A DNA stretch of 64,000 nt. Source: Obesumbacterium proteus (GTDB lineage: Bacteria > Pseudomonadota > Gammaproteobacteria > Enterobacterales > Enterobacteriaceae). Location of the stretch: NCBI RefSeq assembly GCF_001586165.1, contig NZ_CP014608.1, positions 4,836,001 through 4,900,000 on the forward strand. Reading direction: 5' to 3'. The notes below the pieces were generated by a model, which made no database searches, had not been told where the DNA came from, and saw only the letters and a program-made list of their open reading frames with translations. This document shows positions 8,407-16,455 of the stretch, piece by piece. The first letter of the stretch is position 1; each line of letters begins with the position of its first letter. Position numbers and translations under genes: made by a program.

Positions 8407-8472
8407 TTATCCACAAAACATCCACAAGACTGCGTCAAGCCTTATGGCACGCGGATTGTGGCTGTGGATAAC
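8406..8472. promoter_or_regulatory. Inverted pair of consensus DnaA-box sequences in the nrdD leader
   Basis: TTATCCACA at 8407-8415 and TGTGGATAA at 8463-8471 are perfect consensus DnaA boxes in opposite orientation. With one more base on each side they form a 10-bp inverted repeat; inside it, CCACAA (8422-8427) faces TTGTGG (8456-8461). They lie between the NrdR boxes and the nrdD ribosome site. They could bind DnaA, as known for E. coli nrdAB, or fold as an RNA hairpin in the leader. Confidence 0.5.
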
Positions 8473-8500
8473 ATACAAAACGGGAAAAAGGAGCGACGCG

Positions 8501-10639
8501 GTGAAACCAATAGTGATTAAACGGGACGGTTGTCAGGTACCATTTGACGAACAGCGAATCAAGGAAGCTGTGGTGCGTGCTGCCCGAGCGGCAGGCGTTG
8601 ATGATACTGATTATTGTGCAACCGTAGCCCGCGTAGTCGCTATGCAGATGGCCGATCTCGAGCGTGTTGATATCCATGTGATTCAAAACGCAGTAGAAAA
8701 CCAGCTGATGGCAGGCAACTATAAGCAGCTTGCGCGTGCATACATTGAGTATCGTCACGACCGTGACGTGTCTCGTGAACAACGCGGCCGTCTTAATCAG
8801 GAAATCCGTGGCCTGGTTGAGCAAAGCAATGCCGCTTTGCTGAACGAAAACGCAAACAAAGACAGTAAAGTTATCCCAACCCAGCGCGATCTGTTGGCGG
8901 GTATCGTGGCAAAACACTACGCGACACAGCACATTCTGCCGCGTGACGTGGTGCTTGCGCACGAACGTGGTGAAATTCACTACCACGATCTGGATTACTC
9001 TCCGTTCTTCCCAATGTTTAACTGCATGCTGATCGACCTTAAAGGCATGCTGACTAACGGCTTCAAGATGGGTAACGCAGAAATTGAGCGTCCTAAATCT
9101 ATCTCGACCGCCACCGCCGTGACCGCACAGATTATCGCTCAGGTCGCCAGCCATATTTATGGCGGCACCACGATTAACCGTATTGACGAAGTTCTGGCGC
9201 CGTTTGTCACTTCAAGCTTTGAAAAACATCGTAAAACCGCTGACGAATGGAACATTCCAGACGCAGAAGGCTATGCAAAAACCCGCACCGAAAAAGAGTG
9301 CTACGACGCATTCCAATCTCTGGAATACGAAGTCAACACGCTGCATACCGCTAACGGTCAAACCCCATTTGTGACCTTCGGTTTTGGCTTGGGAACCAGC
9401 TGGGAATCTCGTCTTATCCAGCAATCTATCCTGAAAAACCGTATCGCAGGCTTGGGTAAAAATCGTAAAACTGCCGTGTTCCCTAAACTGGTCTTCGCCA
9501 TTCGCGATGGCTTAAACCACAAGTTTGGCGACGCGAACTACGATATCAAACAGTTGGCGCTAGAGTGTGCTAGCAAGCGTATGTACCCAGATATTCTTAA
9601 CTATGATCAAGTAGTTAAAGTTACCGGCTCGTTCAAAACACCAATGGGCTGCCGTAGCTTCTTGGGTGTGTATGAAGAAAATGGTGAGATGATCCACGAA
9701 GGGCGTAACAACCTCGGCGTCATTAGCCTAAACCTGCCGCGTATCGCTTTAGAAGCTAAAGGTGACGAAGCTGCATTTTGGAAATTGCTGGACGAACGTT
9801 TAGAGCTTTCTAAGAAAGCATTAATGACGCGTATTGCTCGTCTGGAAGGTATCAAAGCACGCGTTGCACCGATCCTCTATATGGAAGGTGCATGTGGTGT
9901 TCGCCTGAAAGCCGACGACAATATTGCTGATATTTTCAAAAATGGACGTGCGTCAATTTCGCTGGGCTACATCGGTATTCACGAAACGATGAATGCGCTG
10001 TTCGGCAACCAAACTCACGTCTTCGATGATGAAACCCTGCGTGCGAAAGCCGTGGCGATTGTTGCACGTTTACAGCAGGCAACCGACAGCTGGAAAGAAG
10101 AAACCGGCTACGGCTTCAGCTTATACAGCACGCCAAGCGAAAACCTGTGTGACCGTTTCTGCCGCTTGGATACCGCTGAATTTGGCGTTGTACCAGGTGT
10201 GACCGATAAAGGTTATTACACCAACAGCTTCCACTTGGACGTTGAGAAAAAAGTTAACCCATACGACAAGCTGGATTTCGAAGCGCCATATCCGCCATTG
10301 GCGAGCGGCGGTTTCATTTGCTACGGCGAATATCCAAACCTACAGCACAACCTGAAAGCGCTGGAAGACGTCTGGGATTATAGCTATAGCCGTGTCCCTT
10401 ACTACGGTACGAATACGCCAATCGATGAGTGCTACGAGTGCGGTTTCACCGGTGAGTTTGAGTGTACCAGCAAAGGCTTTACCTGCCCGAAATGTGGTAA
10501 TCACGATTCGGCTAAGGTTTCCGTGATCCGCCGTGTATGTGGCTATCTGGGTAGCCCTGATGCGCGTCCGTTCAACGCCGGTAAGCAAGAAGAAGTTAAA
10601 CGCCGCGTTAAGCATTTGAACAACGGGCAGATTGGTTAA
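8501..10639 (+). CDS. nrdD: Anaerobic ribonucleoside-triphosphate reductase NrdD
   Basis: Class III reductase that turns NTPs into dNTPs without oxygen, using a glycyl radical installed by NrdG. The 712-residue protein equals the E. coli length. An N-terminal ATP-cone (about 3-95) leads into the ten-stranded barrel. The C-terminal zinc site CYECGFTGEFECTSKGFTCPKCG precedes the glycyl radical loop RRVCGYLGSPDARPF. The frame is open from 8444, but GTG at 8501 was chosen: AAAAAGGAG lies 7 bases upstream and the protein then starts like E. coli's (MKPIVIKRDG). The upstream NrdR, FNR and DnaA-like sites suggest control by dNTP level, oxygen and perhaps the replication cycle. Confidence 0.97.
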   Translation: MKPIVIKRDGCQVPFDEQRIKEAVVRAARAAGVDDTDYCATVARVVAMQMADLERVDIHVIQNAVENQLMAGNYKQLARAYIEYRHDRDVSREQRGRLNQEIRGLVEQSNAALLNENANKDSKVIPTQRDLLAGIVAKHYATQHILPRDVVLAHERGEIHYHDLDYSPFFPMFNCMLIDLKGMLTNGFKMGNAEIERPKSISTATAVTAQIIAQVASHIYGGTTINRIDEVLAPFVTSSFEKHRKTADEWNIPDAEGYAKTRTEKECYDAFQSLEYEVNTLHTANGQTPFVTFGFGLGTSWESRLIQQSILKNRIAGLGKNRKTAVFPKLVFAIRDGLNHKFGDANYDIKQLALECASKRMYPDILNYDQVVKVTGSFKTPMGCRSFLGVYEENGEMIHEGRNNLGVISLNLPRIALEAKGDEAAFWKLLDERLELSKKALMTRIARLEGIKARVAPILYMEGACGVRLKADDNIADIFKNGRASISLGYIGIHETMNALFGNQTHVFDDETLRAKAVAIVARLQQATDSWKEETGYGFSLYSTPSENLCDRFCRLDTAEFGVVPGVTDKGYYTNSFHLDVEKKVNPYDKLDFEAPYPPLASGGFICYGEYPNLQHNLKALEDVWDYSYSRVPYYGTNTPIDECYECGFTGEFECTSKGFTCPKCGNHDSAKVSVIRRVCGYLGSPDARPFNAGKQEEVKRRVKHLNNGQIG

Positions 10640-10651
10640 ATACAACGAATA

Positions 10652-10750
10652 CCCCACCCTAACCCTCCCCTTCACAGGGGAGGGAACCGTTCGGAGCGGA
10701 TGAATAACGATCCGCTCCGCCTCCTGCCAAGGGGGAGGCTGGGAGGGGGC
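10652..10750. repeat. GC-rich REP-like repeat between nrdD and nrdG
   Basis: A compact block of nested palindromes. CCCTCCCC pairs with GGGGAGGG (10663-10670 and 10677-10684). GGAGCGGAT pairs with ATCCGCTCC (10693-10701 and 10710-10718). The outer arms are a C-rich tract at 10652-10670 and a G-rich tract at 10731-10750, imperfect complements of each other. It has no coding potential and lies in the middle of what should be an operon, as REP/BIME elements often do. Copy number elsewhere in the genome cannot be seen here. Confidence 0.65.
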
Positions 10751-10781
10751 TTCCCTCCGCATTTCTTATAGATAAGCAGAT

Positions 10782-11246
10782 ATGAATTTCCATCAATATT
10801 ACCCCATAGACGTCGTCAACGGGCCGGGTACTCGCTGCACGTTATTCGTTGCCGGCTGTGTGCATGAATGCCCCGGTTGCTATAACAAAAGTACATGGCG
10901 ACTGAATTCAGGCATGCCGTTTACGCAAGAAATGGAAGATCAGATCATTGCCGATCTGAATGACACACGTATTCCGCGTCAGGGTTTATCCCTTTCCGGT
11001 GGCGATCCGCTGCATCCGCAAAATGTGCCGTTTATTCTGAAGCTCGTACAACGCGTGCGTGCGGAATGTGAGGGCAAAGATATCTGGGTTTGGACAGGCT
11101 ATAAGCTAGACGAACTGAGCGATGCACAGCGTGAAGTCGTGGATTTGATCAACGTGCTCATCGATGGCAAGTTCGTACAAGACCTCAAGGATCCGATGCT
11201 CATCTGGCGAGGCAGTGCGAATCAGGTTATTCACAAGCTGCGCTGA
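10782..11246 (+). CDS. nrdG: Anaerobic NTP reductase activating protein NrdG
   Basis: Radical-SAM activase that generates the glycyl radical on NrdD, using SAM and a reduced 4Fe-4S cluster. It has 154 residues, the E. coli length. The cluster motif is the CX3CX2C in AGCVHECPGCYNKSTW, and the SAM-binding stretch LSLSGGDPLHPQN follows. It is 142 bp downstream of nrdD, separated by the GC-rich repeat, and lacks a strong ribosome site (GATAAGCAGAT). Convergent with the RES toxin gene only 5 bp beyond its stop codon. Confidence 0.96.
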   Translation: MNFHQYYPIDVVNGPGTRCTLFVAGCVHECPGCYNKSTWRLNSGMPFTQEMEDQIIADLNDTRIPRQGLSLSGGDPLHPQNVPFILKLVQRVRAECEGKDIWVWTGYKLDELSDAQREVVDLINVLIDGKFVQDLKDPMLIWRGSANQVIHKLR

Positions 11247-11251
11247 TCGTT

Positions 11252-11710
11252 TCATTTCAGTCGTTCATCAAAAGCATGCGGCACTTCAGCCACCGTGGTT
11301 AGATAGCGTTCAAATTTTGGATGCTGCGGATTCAGTAAAAGATTATTTTCCTGTGGCACAATCACCGAAGGCACCCGTAATCCTACGGATACCTTCGATG
11401 CTATCCACTGTGACCCCATATCGGCAGTTACCGATGAGATTTCATCCTGACGCCATTGAGCAGGCAATACGCTGACATCTAGCGAGCTAATATCACGGTC
11501 GTCAATTTCTATCGAAAAAAGCGAGTAAAACTCAGTTAGCCGTGCGCTTTCGAGGTGAACCAAACATTCCAGCATCGCAAGCGAGATAGAACTGGCCAGA
11601 TACACCATTGGGCTACCCATGCGGTTCCAACGCCCGCCAAACTGTTTTGCTCCCTGCCCCGTGAATGCGCTGTTTGCAAATTTGGTTTTAACAATGCGAT
11701 AGCCCATCAT
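11252..11710 (-). CDS. RES-domain toxin (type II toxin-antitoxin)
   Basis: 152-residue RES-fold protein. RES toxins deplete NAD+ or ADP-ribosylate targets and arrest growth. Hallmarks: YR at residues 4-5, GGRWN at 25-29, YLASSISLAMLECLVHLE with the conserved glutamate at 48, the PSVIVPQENNLLLNP segment near 113, and HPKF near the end. The start overlaps the antitoxin stop by 4 bases (ATGA), so the pair is translationally coupled, with the antitoxin first. An alternative start is the next Met codon (11707). The target of this copy is inferred from the family only. Confidence 0.9.
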   Translation of the reverse strand: MMGYRIVKTKFANSAFTGQGAKQFGGRWNRMGSPMVYLASSISLAMLECLVHLESARLTEFYSLFSIEIDDRDISSLDVSVLPAQWRQDEISSVTADMGSQWIASKVSVGLRVPSVIVPQENNLLLNPQHPKFERYLTTVAEVPHAFDERLK

Positions 11711-12153
11711 GAGAATACACCGTGCTCCAAGCGCCCGATCAGGTTCAATACCGCAATGGCTCCACTCTCCGTGCTGATGAGACTCGCTGGAGCAGTCTGT
11801 CCCAGTGCACGCACAGGATGTGTTAGCCAGTGGATAGCCTGCTCTTTATCATCCTCAAAAAGGGCAATCGCCGCGTTCATCACCCTCACCAAACGAGCAA
11901 TACTTTCACTCTGCTCAGGCGATAACGTTTTAGGCCCATTCTTTCTACGAGAAACCTGACGACCGCTGATCCCCGCGATTTGGACGATATCGGCCTTATT
12001 AATCCCCGTCCATTGGTGAATATTTTCAATCACGTCGGTGGGTAATCCCTGTTTAAGCAACTCAAGCAGCTGAATGCTACCTTCTGGCGGAAAACTCACT
12101 ACGTGCCAAAGTGTGCTTTCATCTCGCTGCTGAGCGGGTGTGAACATACGCAT
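11707..12153 (-). CDS. MbcA/ParS/Xre-type antitoxin of the RES module
   Basis: 148-residue partner of the RES toxin. The middle part (about 53-75, INKADIVQIAGISGRQVSRRKNG) resembles an Xre-like DNA-binding helix-turn-helix. The C-terminal 60 residues are the DUF2384 antitoxin-binding domain: AIHWLTHPVRALGQTAPASLISTESG followed by LIGRLEHGVFS, the typical tail that plugs the toxin active site. These antitoxins usually repress their own operon, and an inverted repeat overlies the predicted promoter upstream. Confidence 0.9.
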   Translation of the reverse strand: MRMFTPAQQRDESTLWHVVSFPPEGSIQLLELLKQGLPTDVIENIHQWTGINKADIVQIAGISGRQVSRRKNGPKTLSPEQSESIARLVRVMNAAIALFEDDKEQAIHWLTHPVRALGQTAPASLISTESGAIAVLNLIGRLEHGVFS

Positions 12154-12179
12154 ACTTGCCTCCTGCTACTTAGCCATAC

Positions 12180-12218
12180 GTCTATGCTTAATATAGACCT
12201 ATGACCTACAGTCGACAA
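12180..12218 (-). promoter_or_regulatory. Promoter and putative autoregulatory operator of the Xre-RES operon
   Basis: On the minus strand TTGTCG (12218-12213) and TATATT (12195-12190) are separated by exactly 17 bp. GTCTAT-N7-ATAGAC (12180-12198) is a perfect 6-bp inverted repeat covering the -10 and the likely start site, a good place for antitoxin repression. Confidence 0.6.
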
Positions 12219-12390
12219 TCCTATCGTGCAAATAACAACCACACGTCGTGTTATATAAAAATACCCAACGCCTGTCTTTATGAGTTTTCAATGTCTTGTC
12301 AAAACTGTATGACGCTGTCCAAAATGCGCAGCTGAATACAGCTCAACGACACTATTTTTGCAATCCGCTTCGCACCTCTTCTCTTCGCGG

Positions 12391-12456
12391 CTGTCATCCT
12401 AACGCCTTCAACTATTCATATTTCTGCAACATATAAACAACCGTTTTGTCATTTTC
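12391..12456 (+). promoter_or_regulatory. Candidate Pho box array upstream of phnC
   Basis: CTGTCAT at 12391, CTGCAAC at 12424 and TTGTCAT at 12446 start at multiples of 11 bp from one another (33 and 55). This is the register of PhoB half-sites (CTGTCAT repeated every 11 bp). The array ends about 57 bp before the phnC start, as expected for a PhoB-activated promoter. The rest of 12219-12390 shows nothing else I can support. Confidence 0.55.
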
Positions 12457-12512
12457 AATCGGCACCATGAGCGCAACTTAATTTTGACCACCTCACTAAA
12501 GAGGGTTACGCC

Positions 12513-13313
12513 ATGTCGATTATCCGAGTTACCAACCTCAGTAAAACATTCGCCGGTCAGCAGGCGCTACACAGCGTTGGCATGGAGGTTCAACAAGGAC
12601 AGATGGTGGCCTTGCTCGGCCCTTCTGGTTCAGGAAAATCCACGCTGCTTCGTCATCTAAGCGGACTTATCACCGGCGACCGCCATGATGACTCCCACAT
12701 CGAATTATTAGGCCGTACCATTCAAAAGCAGGGACGTCTCGCGGCTGATATTCGCCGTAGCCGCAGCGATATTGGCTATATCTTTCAGCAATTCAATTTA
12801 GTGAATCGCCTGACGGTTCTCGAAAATGTGCTGATTGGCGCGCTAGGCGCAACGCCATTTTGGCGTACCTGTTGCGGTTGGTTCACTCAAGAACAAAAAC
12901 AGCAGGCCATGCAGGCTCTCACTCGCGTGAGCATGGCCTCCTTCGCCCACCAGCGTGTGTCCACGCTTTCCGGTGGCCAGCAGCAACGCGTTGCCATTGC
13001 GCGTGCGCTGATGCAAAAAGCCAAAGTTATTCTCGCCGATGAACCCATTGCGTCACTGGATCCTGAATCCGCCCGCATCGTGATGGAAACCCTGCTCGAT
13101 ATTAATCAAAAAGACGGCATCACCGTGGTGGTCACTTTGCATCAGGTGGATTACGCCCTGCGCTATTGCCAGCGCGTCATAGCGCTGCGTCAGGGGCATG
13201 TTTTCTACGACGGTGAAAGCGCGCACTTAGCACGCGAGCAAATTGAACATCTCTATCGCGGCGTAAACCGCGTCAATGTTTCTACCCCTGAAACCGAAGC
13301 CGTTGCGGCTTAA
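12513..13313 (+). CDS. phnC: Phosphonate ABC transporter ATPase PhnC
   Basis: Cytoplasmic ATP-binding subunit of the PhnCDE phosphonate importer; 266 residues. Walker A is GPSGSGKS at 36-43, the signature is LSGGQQQRVAIARAL, and Walker B is VILADEPIASLD. The ATG follows an AGAGGG ribosome site. It is the first gene of the 14-gene phn operon and lies just behind the Pho box candidate. Sequence agreement with E. coli PhnC runs the full length (STLLRHLSGLITGDR, FQQFNLVNRL). Confidence 0.96.
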   Translation: MSIIRVTNLSKTFAGQQALHSVGMEVQQGQMVALLGPSGSGKSTLLRHLSGLITGDRHDDSHIELLGRTIQKQGRLAADIRRSRSDIGYIFQQFNLVNRLTVLENVLIGALGATPFWRTCCGWFTQEQKQQAMQALTRVSMASFAHQRVSTLSGGQQQRVAIARALMQKAKVILADEPIASLDPESARIVMETLLDINQKDGITVVVTLHQVDYALRYCQRVIALRQGHVFYDGESAHLAREQIEHLYRGVNRVNVSTPETEAVAA

Positions 13314-13348
13314 TTCGAACCTTCAACATGCTCATAGGGAGTCATCAC

Positions 13349-14365
13349 ATGACTTACAAAACGGTAGCCGCGCTGGCTTTCACCAGCATGTTCAGCGTCT
13401 GTACCCTGCTTGGCACAGCACACGCTGAAGAACAGGCTCCGGCGCTCAACTTCGGCATTATTTCGACGGAATCACAACAAAACCTAAAACCGCAGTGGGA
13501 CCCGTTCCTGAAGGATATGGAGAAAAAGCTGGGTATGAAGGTCAATGCCTTCTTCGCTCCAGACTATGCGGGCATCATTCAAGGCATGCGCTTTAACAAA
13601 GTCGATATCGCGTGGTATGGCAACCTCTCGGCGATGGAAGCCGTGGATCGCGCCAACGGGCAAGTCTTTGCGCAAACCGTAGCCGCAGATGGTTCACCTG
13701 GCTACTGGAGCGTGCTGATCGTGAATAAAGACAGCCCGATCAACAACGTTCAAGAGATGCTGGCCAAGAAGAAAGATCTTACCTTCGGCAACGGCGATCC
13801 CAACTCTACCTCCGGTTATTTAGTCCCTGGCTATTACGTTTTCGCCAAGAACAATACCGCCGCCAGCGACTTTAAACGCACCGTGAACGCCAACCATGAA
13901 ACCAACGCGCTCGCCGTGGCGAACAAGCAGGTAGATGTGGCGACCAACAATACCGAAAACCTCGATCGTCTAAAGATCACGGCTCCGGAGAAATTCAAAG
14001 ATCTGAAAGTGATCTGGAAATCACCGTTGATCCCCGGCGACCCGATCGTATGGCGTAAAAACCTGCCAGAAGATGCCAAACAAAAGATCTACGGCTTCTT
14101 TATGAATTACGGCAAAACGCCGGAAGAACAACAGGTTCTCAAAGGCTTGAGCTGGGCACCGTTCCGCCCATCCAGCGATCTTCAACTGGTTCCCATCCGC
14201 CAGCTCTCCCTGTTTAAACAAACTCAGACGATCAAAGCCAACGACGGCTTAAGCCAAACCGACAAAGCCACAAAAACCGCTGCGCTACAGGCTCAAATGG
14301 ACGATCTCGATCGTCTGAGCTCGGCGCTTAACGCCATGAACAGTTTGAAAACAGCCACTCAGTAA
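13349..14365 (+). CDS. phnD: Phosphonate-binding periplasmic protein PhnD
   Basis: Solute-binding component that delivers phosphonates to PhnE; 338 residues, equal to E. coli. A signal peptide ends at about TAHA-EE (residue 26). The ligand-contacting region DYAGIIQGMRFNKVDIAWYGN and the NGDPNSTSG loop are conserved. An earlier in-frame ATG at 13328 was rejected: AGGGA lies 8 bases before 13349 and the signal peptide then starts normally. The gap after phnC is 35 bp. Confidence 0.96.
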   Translation: MTYKTVAALAFTSMFSVCTLLGTAHAEEQAPALNFGIISTESQQNLKPQWDPFLKDMEKKLGMKVNAFFAPDYAGIIQGMRFNKVDIAWYGNLSAMEAVDRANGQVFAQTVAADGSPGYWSVLIVNKDSPINNVQEMLAKKKDLTFGNGDPNSTSGYLVPGYYVFAKNNTAASDFKRTVNANHETNALAVANKQVDVATNNTENLDRLKITAPEKFKDLKVIWKSPLIPGDPIVWRKNLPEDAKQKIYGFFMNYGKTPEEQQVLKGLSWAPFRPSSDLQLVPIRQLSLFKQTQTIKANDGLSQTDKATKTAALQAQMDDLDRLSSALNAMNSLKTATQ

Positions 14366-14440
14366 TTTGGCCGTCGCCTCCTAGCTCTGCATGCAGAAAA
14401 GCTGAGCTAGGAGAAAAGTGACACCAAATTGGAGATACAG

Positions 14441-15235
14441 ATGCAAACCACTCAATCCACCGCAGCCCTAGTGCCCGAGCAAAAGCGTAGCTGGTTTAGC
14501 CTTTTCACCGGCGCCATTCTACTTGCGGTTCTCGCTTGGTCTTGGCATGGCGCGGAAATGGCCCCGCTCACGCTGTTTCGTGATGCTGGCAATATGGCGA
14601 CCTTTGCCGCTGATTTCTTCCCACCTGATTTTAGCCAATGGCAGCAATATCTTGGCGAAATGCTGGTAACCCTCCAGATCGCCGTTTGGGGAACCGCGCT
14701 TTCCATCGTGCTTTCCATTCCTCTGGGGCTAATGAGCGCTGAAAACCTTGTGCCTTGGTGGATCTACCAACCGACTCGCCGACTGATGGACGCCTGCCGC
14801 GCCATTAACGAAATGGTATTCGCCATGCTGTTTGTGGTGGCTGTCGGTCTTGGCCCATTTGCTGGCGTGCTGGCGCTATTTATTCATACCACCGGTGTTT
14901 TGGCGAAGCTGTTTTCTGAAGCAGTCGAGGCCATCGAGCCGGGCCCCATTGAGGGTGTTAAAGCCACCGGTGCCAACAAGCTGGAAGAGATCATTTACGG
15001 CGTCCTTCCCCAGGTTATGCCGCTGTGGATCTCTTATTCACTCTACCGTTTTGAATCCAACGTTCGCTCCGCCACCGTGGTGGGCATGGTGGGTGCCGGT
15101 GGTATCGGCGTCACCTTGTGGGAAGCCATCCGCGGATTTCAGTTCCAGCAAACCTGCGCATTGATGGTGTTCATCATCGTCACGGTCAGCCTGCTGGATT
15201 TCATGTCTCAGCGTCTACGCAAGCACTTCATCTGA
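14441..15235 (+). CDS. phnE: Phosphonate ABC transporter permease PhnE (intact)
   Basis: Inner-membrane permease of 264 residues, with GGAG 6 bases before the ATG. It has several hydrophobic segments and a clear permease EAA loop (EAVEAIEPGPIEGVKATGANKLEEIIYGVLPQ). The reading frame through AVGLGPFAGVLALFIHTTGVLAKLF is continuous. This is where E. coli K-12 carries the 8-bp duplication that silences its phn operon, so importer function should be normal here. The 75-bp gap after phnD holds a short imperfect hairpin (AGCTCTGCATGCAG...GCTGAGCT). Confidence 0.95.
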   Translation: MQTTQSTAALVPEQKRSWFSLFTGAILLAVLAWSWHGAEMAPLTLFRDAGNMATFAADFFPPDFSQWQQYLGEMLVTLQIAVWGTALSIVLSIPLGLMSAENLVPWWIYQPTRRLMDACRAINEMVFAMLFVVAVGLGPFAGVLALFIHTTGVLAKLFSEAVEAIEPGPIEGVKATGANKLEEIIYGVLPQVMPLWISYSLYRFESNVRSATVVGMVGAGGIGVTLWEAIRGFQFQQTCALMVFIIVTVSLLDFMSQRLRKHFI

Positions 15236-15255
15236 TTAAAGAGGCTTTGTTTGTT

Positions 15256-15981
15256 ATGCACTTATCTAGACATCCGACCAGTTTTCCCACCCGCTATCAA
15301 GAGATTGCGGCGTTATTGGAACAAGACCTACGCCAGCATTACCAGTGCGGAGACTATCTTCCCGCAGAGCATCAGCTCGCTGAACGTTATGAGGTAAATC
15401 GCCACACTCTGCGCCGCGCCATTGATGAGTTAGTCGTTCGAGGCTGGGTGCAACGTCGTCAAGGCGTAGGCGTTTTAGTGCTGATGCGCCCGTTTGATTA
15501 TCCGCTGCACTCACAGGCTCGCTTTAGCCAAAACCTATTGGAACAGGGTAGCCATCCCACCAGCGAGCGGTTGATCTCAGTTCTTCGGCCTACGGTTAGC
15601 CATATTGCCGATGCGCTAGGGATGGAAGAAGGGCAACAGGTTATTCATCTGCGCACCCTGCGCCGAGTCAACGGCGTGCCGGTCTGCGTTATCGACCATT
15701 TCCTACCGGATCTCAGCTGGTGGGGCACGTTGCAAAACTTCACCAGCGGTTCGCTGCACGGTTATATCCAACAGCATCTTGGCCGTGAACTCAGTCGCAC
15801 TCAAACCCGCATTAGCGCACGCTGCGCACAGGCCAAAGAGAGCCGACTGTTAGAAATCGCCACTCATGCACCGCTGATGTGTGTTCGTACCTTAAATCAC
15901 TGTGAAGGCCAGTCACAGCCTGCGGAGTATTCCGTTAGCCTGACGCGTGCCGACATGATCGAACTGACCATGGAGCACTAA
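15256..15981 (+). CDS. phnF: GntR-family regulator PhnF
   Basis: Regulator within the phn operon; 241 residues, as in E. coli. A winged helix-turn-helix (about 12-75, RYEVNRHTLRRAIDELVVRGWVQRRQGVGV) is followed by a UTRA ligand domain ending in AEYSVSLTRADMIELTMEH. The frame is open far upstream into phnE, but ATG 15256 gives the conserved start MHLSRHPTSFPTRYQEIAA. Its stop codon abuts the phnG start. Its ligand in enterobacteria is not established. Confidence 0.95.
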   Translation: MHLSRHPTSFPTRYQEIAALLEQDLRQHYQCGDYLPAEHQLAERYEVNRHTLRRAIDELVVRGWVQRRQGVGVLVLMRPFDYPLHSQARFSQNLLEQGSHPTSERLISVLRPTVSHIADALGMEEGQQVIHLRTLRRVNGVPVCVIDHFLPDLSWWGTLQNFTSGSLHGYIQQHLGRELSRTQTRISARCAQAKESRLLEIATHAPLMCVRTLNHCEGQSQPAEYSVSLTRADMIELTMEH

Positions 15982-16455
15982 ATGGACGCCACACCGTCTC
16001 ACTCTCATTTTTCAATCGCTGAGCGCCAACGCTGGATGGCAACGCTGGCGCACAGCCAGCCCGACGACCTTAATCCGCTGTGGGATGCCCTGCATCTCAA
16101 TGCACTGGAGTGGAAAAATATTCGTCCCGCAGAAACCGGCCTCACCCAAATTCAGGCGCGTACCGGCGGAAGCGGTCAGCGCTTTTTCCTCGGCGACGCC
16201 ACGCTCACTCGCGCAGTCATTCAGCTCAGCAGCGGCACCTATGGCTACAGTTATCAGCTTGGCCGCGACAAATCTCACGCCGAGCGCTGCGCGTTAATCG
16301 ACGCCCTGCTGCAAGAACGCGAGCACAACATGACTTTGCTGGAAAACCTGATTAACCCACTCGCCGCACTGCAACAAGAACGACACCAGCAGCGCGCCCA
16401 AGAAATTGCAGCTAGCCGAGTGGACTTCTTCACTCTGGTTCGCGGAGATAACTAA
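15982..16455 (+). CDS. phnG: C-P lyase core subunit PhnG
   Basis: Part of the PhnGHIJ core complex that, with PhnI, attaches alkylphosphonate to ATP in place of adenine to make ribose-1-phosphonate-5-triphosphate. 157 residues against 150 in E. coli. The conserved stretches AETGLTQIQARTGGSGQRFFLGDATLTRA, GRDKSHAERCALIDALL and ASRVDFFTLVRGD are present. It begins directly at the phnF stop and overlaps phnH by one base. Confidence 0.95.
   Translation: MDATPSHSHFSIAERQRWMATLAHSQPDDLNPLWDALHLNALEWKNIRPAETGLTQIQARTGGSGQRFFLGDATLTRAVIQLSSGTYGYSYQLGRDKSHAERCALIDALLQEREHNMTLLENLINPLAALQQERHQQRAQEIAASRVDFFTLVRGDN

Noticed and set aside
8406..8472. Replication origin
   Set aside because: Two DnaA boxes alone, with no AT-rich unwinding element or further boxes, and a gene-regulatory setting make an origin very unlikely.
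8435..9154. 239-codon open frame on the minus strand
   Set aside because: Antisense to the start of nrdD, with a composition typical of a reverse shadow.
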